The notes under the pieces are model-generated. The model saw only the letters and a list, made by a program, of their open reading frames with translations. It made no database searches and was not told the DNA's origin. A stretch of DNA of 64,000 nucleotides, from contig CACFWO010000002.1 in assembly GCA_902570035.1 (NCBI GenBank), forward strand, positions 127,054-191,053, read 5' to 3'. How positions within the stretch are numbered: the stretch's first letter is position 1; each line of letters starts with the position of its first letter. Both the position numbers and the translations under genes were made by a program. Positions 58,707-64,000 of the stretch are shown piece by piece. Source of the DNA: an uncultured SAR86 cluster bacterium (GTDB taxonomy: Bacteria > Pseudomonadota > Gammaproteobacteria > Magnimaribacterales > AG-339-G14).

Positions 58707-60689
58707 ATGGAATCTAATCTAATTTTACCGCCACTTTTTGGTATTTTTGGTTTGGCTGTTGCCTTTATTTTGTACTTATTGGTTATGAGATATGACGAAG
58801 GTACAGACAAGGTAAAAAAAATCGGTGATCAAATTCATCTGGGCGCTATGGTTTTTATGAGACGTGAATACACTTACCTTGCAATGTTTGTGGCCGTTCT
58901 AATTGTTCTCTCTTATTTATTTTTAGGTCTAAATACCGCATTAGCTGTAACAGCCGGGGCATTATCATCATCTCTTGCTGGATGGCTTGGAATGTTCTCT
59001 GCAACCAAAGCAAACGTTAGAACTGCAACTGCTGCATCTGAGTCTGGAGCGCAAGCTGCCCTTTCTGTGGCTTTTTATGGTGGATCAATTATGGGGCTAT
59101 GCGTTGCTTCTCTTGGATTGGTAGGTCTAGGAGGCCTTTACTTCTATTTTGGAGGCGATCCTGATACTGCTAGAGCAATAGAAGGTTTTGGAATGGGAGC
59201 GTCATGTGTTGCTTTATTCTCTCGTGTAGGAGGCGGAATTTATACAAAAAGTGCTGATGTTGGTGCTGATTTAGTTGGAAAAGTTGAGGCAGGAATACCA
59301 GAAGACGATCCAAGAAATCCTGGAGTTATTGCCGACAACGTTGGAGATAATGTTGGAGATGTTGCTGGTATGGGTTCTGATATTTTTGAATCATATTGCG
59401 GAGCTATGATTGCATCAATCGCAATTGCTGCCACAATCGATAATACCGGAATGATGGCGCTACCTTTAGCTTTAGCTTCCCTTGGACTATTGGCATCTAT
59501 ACTTGGAATTATAATTGTTAGAGTATTTTCCAAAGCAGACCCTGGGACAGCATTAAGAACAGGGACTATTGGATCAGCGATTCTTTTTATAATTGCAGCC
59601 TTCTTTTTAATTCAAATGATTTTGACTGAAAATGCCGTAAACACTTGGTTGGCAGTATTAGCTGGTGCAGTAGGTGGGGTCATTATTGGATTGATTACAG
59701 AATATTACACGGGATCAAAACCAGTTGAGAAAATTGCTAAATCTGGAGAAACAGGCCCAGCTACAGTCATGATTACGGGACTTTCAGTTGGCATGCAATC
59801 TGTAGTTCTACCTATTCTTGTCCTAGCTACAATAATTTGGGTTTCTACCTCACTTGTTGGTCTGTACGGTGTAGGCATAGCCGCGGTTGGAATGCTTGCT
59901 ACGGTTGGAATAACAATGGCTATCGATGCTTACGGTCCCGTTGCCGATAATGCCGGCGGTATTGCAGAAATGTCAGGTATGGGAAGTGAAACCAGAGAAA
60001 TAACTGATTCTTTAGATGAATTAGGTAATTCCACAGCTGCAATTGGTAAAGGCTTTGCAATAGGAGCAGCTGCATTAGCAGCTCTGGCAATCATTGCTGC
60101 TTTTGTTGAGACAGTTGCTCACAATAGAGGTAGCTTTGAATTACTTCTCTCAGATCCCAGAGTTCTTGTAGGTATGTTTATAGGAATTTCCATTCCTTTT
60201 CTCATCTCCTCTATCACCATGACAGCCGTTGGAGACGCCGCTTTCGATATGATCAATGAGATAAGAAGACAATTCAGAGAAATTCCTGGCTTATTAGAAG
60301 GTAATGCAGAACCAGATACTGCTAAGTGTGTTGATATCGCAACTTCTGCTGCATTAAAACGAATGCTTCTGCCGGGAGTAATTGCTGTAAGTGCTCCAGC
60401 TGTCGTTGGTTTTGGTCTTGGTCCAGAATCTCTTGGAGGAATGTTAGGAGGAGGTTTGATAGGTTGTGTATCCATGGCTTTGATGATGGCTAATGCTGGT
60501 GGAGCCTGGGACAACGCAAAAAAATTCATTGAAAAAGGTAACCTAGGAGGAAAAGGAACAGATACTCACTCTGCAGCTGTAGTTGGTGACACGGTTGGAG
60601 ATCCATTCAAAGATACTTCAGGACCTTCGATGAATATCTTAATCAATGTTATGGCAATTGTTAGTTTGGTGATTTCACCTCTGTTGTAG
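58707..60689 (+). CDS. hppA: Membrane-bound pyrophosphatase (H+ or Na+ pump)
   Basis: Couples pyrophosphate hydrolysis to ion pumping. The 660-residue protein has about 16 membrane helices. The PPi-binding site includes [35 protein letters not shown], and near the C-terminus [27 protein letters not shown]. The [10 protein letters not shown] segment carries Ala where K+-independent enzymes have Lys, so a K+-dependent enzyme is predicted. Whether it pumps H+ or Na+ cannot be settled here. It is monocistronic and converges with recG, 3 bp away. Confidence 0.95.
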   Translation: MESNLILPPLFGIFGLAVAFILYLLVMRYDEGTDKVKKIGDQIHLGAMVFMRREYTYLAMFVAVLIVLSYLFLGLNTALAVTAGALSSSLAGWLGMFSATKANVRTATAASESGAQAALSVAFYGGSIMGLCVASLGLVGLGGLYFYFGGDPDTARAIEGFGMGASCVALFSRVGGGIYTKSADVGADLVGKVEAGIPEDDPRNPGVIADNVGDNVGDVAGMGSDIFESYCGAMIASIAIAATIDNTGMMALPLALASLGLLASILGIIIVRVFSKADPGTALRTGTIGSAILFIIAAFFLIQMILTENAVNTWLAVLAGAVGGVIIGLITEYYTGSKPVEKIAKSGETGPATVMITGLSVGMQSVVLPILVLATIIWVSTSLVGLYGVGIAAVGMLATVGITMAIDAYGPVADNAGGIAEMSGMGSETREITDSLDELGNSTAAIGKGFAIGAAALAALAIIAAFVETVAHNRGSFELLLSDPRVLVGMFIGISIPFLISSITMTAVGDAAFDMINEIRRQFREIPGLLEGNAEPDTAKCVDIATSAALKRMLLPGVIAVSAPAVVGFGLGPESLGGMLGGGLIGCVSMALMMANAGGAWDNAKKFIEKGNLGGKGTDTHSAAVVGDTVGDPFKDTSGPSMNILINVMAIVSLVISPLL

Positions 60690-60692
60690 TTA

Positions 60693-62780
60693 CTACTGGG
60701 CTTTTATATATACTTGATCCTGACCGATCCATCGATCAATAAGTTTCTCTAGTTTGGTAGATTCTAAATTAGAGATCCTTTCAGTGAGAGACTGACTTAA
60801 TTTGAGAAGTTGAGCATCTCTGGATATGTCTGAGATTTTAAAATCAATTCCTCCTGATTGTTTCAAGCCTAATAACTCTCCCGCTCCTCTCAATTCCAAA
60901 TCTATTTCAGATATATCAAATCCGCTTGAGTATTTTTTCATTGCTTCGAGCCGCTTTTGAGCATTTTCACTTAACGGATCTTGATAAAGTAAAGCACAAT
61001 AAGAATCCATATCCGGACCTCTACCAACTCTTCCTCTCAATTGATGAAGTTGAGATAAACCTAATCTCTCTGCATTTTCTATTATCATCAGACTTGCGTT
61101 AGGAACATCCATACCTACCTCAATTACGGTTGTACAAACCAAAATATCAATTAATCCATTTCTAAAGTTTATGATGTTTTTCTCTTTTTCTTCGTTGCTG
61201 AGTTTGCTGTGGACTAATTCTGATCTAAGCTCAGGAGCATTTTCTCTAATCCATTCGAGACTAGTTTCTGCTGATTGCACATCAAATGAATCATTATCTT
61301 CAATCATAGTACAAAGCCAATATACTTGATTGCCGTCTTTGCAAACTTTTTGAAGCCTATTTACTATCTCCAACCTTTTGTCATTTGATAAAACTACTGT
61401 TTTAACTGGATTTCTCCCTGGAGGCAGTTCATCAATGATAGATAAATCTAGGTCTGAGAAGATGGTCATAGCTAATGTTCTAGGAATTGGCGTCGCTGTC
61501 ATGAATAACTGGTGAGGCATTTCTTCAGATTGTGATTTTGATGCCAGATCAAATCTTTGCTTAACACCAAATCTTTGTTGTTCATCAACCACAATGAGAG
61601 CCAGACTCTTAAATTCAATATTTTTTTGAAAGACTGAATGAGTTCCAATAAGAATATCAATCTCACCATCAATAAGTTTTTTTTCAATCTTTTCTTTATC
61701 GTTTTTTTTTGTTTTTCCTAAGAGAAGCTCGATAGAAATATTTTTGTCGTTGAACCAATTAACAAAGTTTTCAAAATGCTGTTTAGCAAGGACTTCGGTG
61801 GGGCACATTAAAACAGACTGTTTTTTATTTTGAGAGCATATGTTCATTGCCGCAGCGGCCACTATAGTTTTTCCTGAGCCAACATCCCCTTGAATGAGTC
61901 TTCTCATTGGCTTTTTCTCTTGAAAATTCATCATGATTTCTTGTACAACTTTTTGTTGAGCTTTTGTTGGATAGAAAGGGATATTTAAATTAAAAGTCTC
62001 CAGATCTAATTTTTGACTTGAAAGATCAAAAGATTTCATTTTATTTATTCTTTCAGATGAAATATTTATAGCTATTTGATTGGCAGCAAATTCTTCTACT
62101 ATCAATCTCTTTTGCGCAGGATGCTTAAAAGTTCTGAGCTGATTAAGATCATCATCAATTGAAGGCATATGTATCTTAAAAATAGCTTCTCTACCTTTAG
62201 GAAAATCAATCTTTTTGCTTTCAAAGAAATCATCTGCATCTTTCATACAGATATCATCTAAATTTAGTCCACTTAATGCTTGTCTTATTATTGTTTTTAG
62301 TCTGAATTGGGTAAGACCAGAGACAATTGGATACACAGGAGTAAAGGTATTATCTAAATTAGGCCTCTCAGATAGTAAAAATACTTTATAGCTAGGATGA
62401 AACATCTCTATTTTAGATCCGCTAATTTTCACATTTCCGTAAGCTCGAACTATTTTGCCTTTTTCAAAAGCTTTTGCCTGAGCTTGTGAAAAATAAAACA
62501 TTCTTATGTTAAGAAAACCGGTTCCGTCAGTTATCTTTGCTAAAAAAGATCTTCTTCCAGGAAAGAAAATTTTACTTTCCACAATCTCGCCTTCAACATG
62601 AGCAGTTTGATTTTGGTCTAAATCTTTTATTTCATTTAATTGAGTTTTATTTTCATACCTTATCGGCAAATGAAAAATCAGATCCTCTAACGTAAAAATA
62701 TTCAGGGAGTTTAATTGCGTTTCAATTTTTGGACCAACGCCTTTAATCTTTCTTAGGTCATCCGTTAGCGATAAAGACAC
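60693..62780 (-). CDS. recG: ATP-dependent DNA helicase RecG
   Basis: Rescues stalled replication forks by branch migration. The 695-residue protein has an N-terminal wedge domain (about 1-225), Walker [12 protein letters not shown], the DEQQRFG Walker B/motif II box, motif [12 protein letters not shown] and the C-terminal motifs QLRGRVGRG. Length matches the family (693 in E. coli). It overlaps the ridA stop by 1 bp and follows spoT and ridA, the usual spoT-recG neighbourhood. Confidence 0.96.
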   Translation of the reverse strand: MSLSLTDDLRKIKGVGPKIETQLNSLNIFTLEDLIFHLPIRYENKTQLNEIKDLDQNQTAHVEGEIVESKIFFPGRRSFLAKITDGTGFLNIRMFYFSQAQAKAFEKGKIVRAYGNVKISGSKIEMFHPSYKVFLLSERPNLDNTFTPVYPIVSGLTQFRLKTIIRQALSGLNLDDICMKDADDFFESKKIDFPKGREAIFKIHMPSIDDDLNQLRTFKHPAQKRLIVEEFAANQIAINISSERINKMKSFDLSSQKLDLETFNLNIPFYPTKAQQKVVQEIMMNFQEKKPMRRLIQGDVGSGKTIVAAAAMNICSQNKKQSVLMCPTEVLAKQHFENFVNWFNDKNISIELLLGKTKKNDKEKIEKKLIDGEIDILIGTHSVFQKNIEFKSLALIVVDEQQRFGVKQRFDLASKSQSEEMPHQLFMTATPIPRTLAMTIFSDLDLSIIDELPPGRNPVKTVVLSNDKRLEIVNRLQKVCKDGNQVYWLCTMIEDNDSFDVQSAETSLEWIRENAPELRSELVHSKLSNEEKEKNIINFRNGLIDILVCTTVIEVGMDVPNASLMIIENAERLGLSQLHQLRGRVGRGPDMDSYCALLYQDPLSENAQKRLEAMKKYSSGFDISEIDLELRGAGELLGLKQSGGIDFKISDISRDAQLLKLSQSLTERISNLESTKLEKLIDRWIGQDQVYIKAQ

Positions 62781-63157
62781 TATTCTTTATAAGCTATAGA
62801 TTCAATTTCAATTGAGGAGCTTTTTGGCAAAGCAGAAACTTCATATGCGGCTCTTGCAGGGTAGGGCTTTTCCAGAACCTTTTCCATAATTTCATTTACT
62901 TTTTGAAAATTAGATAAATCTGTAAGCAAAACATTGAATTTAATAACATCATTAATGGAGCAACCAGCTTCTTTACAGATTGCTGAAATATTTCTGAAAA
63001 CTTGAATTGTTTCATCCTCAAATCCTTCAACCAGTTTCATCGTGGCTGGATCTAAACCTATTTGTCCTGATATAAAAAGAAATTTATCTGCTAATACTGC
63101 CTGAGAATAGGTTCCTATTGCTTTAGGGGCATCATCGGTATGTATTACTTTTTTCAT
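62780..63157 (-). CDS. ridA: RidA family 2-iminobutanoate/enamine deaminase
   Basis: Hydrolyses reactive imine intermediates made by PLP enzymes such as threonine dehydratase. The 125-residue trimeric protein has the YSQAVLADKFLFISGQIG start, the conserved Arg102 in YPARAAYEVSALP and Glu near the end. All hallmark residues of the active RidA group are present. It lies 4 bp after spoT and touches recG at position 62780. Confidence 0.93.
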   Translation of the reverse strand: MKKVIHTDDAPKAIGTYSQAVLADKFLFISGQIGLDPATMKLVEGFEDETIQVFRNISAICKEAGCSINDVIKFNVLLTDLSNFQKVNEIMEKVLEKPYPARAAYEVSALPKSSSIEIESIAYKE

Positions 63158-63161
63158 CCTC

Positions 63162-64000
63162 TTATCTTATTCTCAACTTTCTATCTTCTGATGAATGGAC
63201 TCTGTTAACTGAAATTACATTTTTTGTTTTCTTTAAAGCTTTCATAATATTTGCTAAATCATCCCTTCCAGAAACTTCGATAATTAAGAAAAGTTGAACT
63301 TGATTACCAACCGGGGCTTCACCTCTTATTCCTTCAATGTTTTTATTCATCTCAGAAATGGCAGAAGAAATTTCTGCCAAGATACCTGGCCTGTCTTGAG
63401 TTGTTACCACAAGTTCTGTAGAGAAGTTTCCATCAATATTATCTTCCCACTGCACAGGTGCGCACAGGGCAGGATCATCTTTAATAGGCAAAATGTTTTT
63501 ACATCTTTCTTGATGAATAACCATTCCTCTTCCCGCAGTGAAATGAGCTACAACTGGATCTCCTGGTATTGGTTTACAACAAGGTCCATAGTTAACTAGC
63601 AGTCCTTCTGAACCAGAAATTTGCAAATTACTTGACTCAATTAAACTAGGCGAATCAAAATCAATTGCCTGCATAATTTGATTAGCTACAAAATTACTTG
63701 GTCTTATCCCTAAGCCAATTTGCTGTAAAAGGTCATTAAGGGAATTAACTTTCAAAGAATCTAGAAGTTTAGACATCCTTGATTTAGGAATACTCCTTAA
63801 TTTTAAGTTATGTTGTGCAAGAGAATTTTCTAAAAGTTTCTTGCCAAATTTTCTTGCCTCTGAAGATCTTAAATTTTTTAATTGATGCCTGATGGCACTT
63901 CTTGCCCTAGAAGTAATAACCATTTCAAGCCACGATGGTTGTGCTTGAGGTATATCATCAGTGATGATCTCAACGGTTTGTCCACTCTCAAGAGGAACAC
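63162..64000 (-). CDS. spoT: Bifunctional (p)ppGpp synthase/hydrolase SpoT, C-terminal part (5' truncated by the window)
   Basis: The frame is open to the window edge; the ATG at 63923 is internal, since upstream codons read SGQTVEIITDDIPQAQPSWLE, the end of a TGS domain. From there the text holds the helical domain (ARSAIRHQLKN), the conserved-cysteine region (NYGPCCKPIPGDPVVAHF and MVIHQERCKNIL) and a C-terminal ACT domain from about TTQDRPGILAEISSAI onwards. About 280 residues are present. The catalytic domains lie outside. Gene order spoT-ridA-recG is common in gammaproteobacteria. Confidence 0.94.
   Translation of the reverse strand, partial: VPLESGQTVEIITDDIPQAQPSWLEMVITSRARSAIRHQLKNLRSSEARKFGKKLLENSLAQHNLKLRSIPKSRMSKLLDSLKVNSLNDLLQQIGLGIRPSNFVANQIMQAIDFDSPSLIESSNLQISGSEGLLVNYGPCCKPIPGDPVVAHFTAGRGMVIHQERCKNILPIKDDPALCAPVQWEDNIDGNFSTELVVTTQDRPGILAEISSAISEMNKNIEGIRGEAPVGNQVQLFLIIEVSGRDDLANIMKALKKTKNVISVNRVHSSEDRKLRIR

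Noticed and set aside
60676-60700. GTAGTTACTAC between hppA and recG as a terminator
   Set aside because: The stem is only 5 bp and overlaps the hppA stop; there is no convincing U-tract on either strand.
1-64000. CRISPR arrays, insertion sequences, rRNA genes or riboswitches
   Set aside because: No regularly spaced repeats, transposase genes, rRNA sequence or recognisable riboswitch leader was found; genes upstream of which riboswitches often lie (metX, thyA) start inside operons with no leader.

Overview
The window is 64 kb of dense, AT-rich bacterial chromosome. It holds about 70 protein genes and one tRNA. Genes are packed tightly: start and stop codons often overlap by 4 bases, and convergent genes usually end within 15 bp of each other or overlap. 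Gene content and order are gammaproteobacterial: metX-metW-rdgB, yggS-proC-yggT, mutY-yggX, yqiB-yqiA, tesA/ybbA-ybbP, spoT-ridA-recG, hspQ, zapE, rppH and a glnA-ntrB-ntrC locus. Low GC, tight packing, a TonB2-type energising operon, Na+-type symporters, a membrane pyrophosphatase and many small hydrolases suggest a streamlined marine gammaproteobacterium, perhaps SAR86-like. That placement is inference; no marker gene was compared.

Layout. 1-6649 (minus): rdgB, metW, metX, yggT, proC, yggS, argS and efp, a continuous housekeeping run. 6841-12035 (plus): a six-gene TonB operon (DUF3450 protein, long ExbB, short ExbB, ExbD, TonB, TPR protein). 12032-14914 (minus): folA, thyA, lgt and a TSUP permease. 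14959-18081 (plus): NRDE protein, rppH, a HAD phosphatase and an aminotransferase. 18070-19805 (minus): hspQ, zapE and a monooxygenase-fold protein. 19876-33503 is an accessory stretch: GST, PepSY and DUF1295 membrane proteins, a flavin oxidoreductase, esterases, a zinc alcohol dehydrogenase, transporters, a methyltransferase, small secreted proteins and a hotdog protein/DUF4345/hydrolase cluster. 33507-38382 (plus): ybbA-ybbP, a CPBP protease and a membrane-anchored haloalkane-dehalogenase-like enzyme. 39552-45470: tRNA-Phe beside a sugar locus made of a GPH symporter, a Gfo/Idh/MocA-aldo/keto reductase fusion and a signal-less GH3 glycosidase. 45474-50514: yggX and mutY, then hisB-hisH-hisA-hisF, gpmA and a rhodanese. 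50515-53487 (minus): an NtrC-like regulator, NtrB and a type II glutamine synthetase. 53586-57194 (minus): yqiA, yqiB, a DNA glycosylase, a GNAT-like protein and ubiA. 57218-60689 (plus): rubredoxin, a dicarboxylate symporter and hppA. 60693-64000 (minus): recG, ridA and the 3' part of spoT.

The most unusual system is nitrogen control. The glnA-ntrB-ntrC locus carries a type II glutamine synthetase instead of the usual type I enzyme. Its NtrC homologue has lost the whole sigma-54 AAA+ domain while keeping the receiver and Fis-type DNA-binding ends. Two copies of a GCTAAATTAG dyad lie about four helical turns apart upstream of glnA. Together these suggest a rewired, sigma-70-type nitrogen response. 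Other notable points are a zapE gene with no ATG, GTG or TTG start able to include its Walker A motif, the fused oxidoreductase in the sugar locus, and an 18-bp palindrome overlapping the tRNA-Phe promoter.
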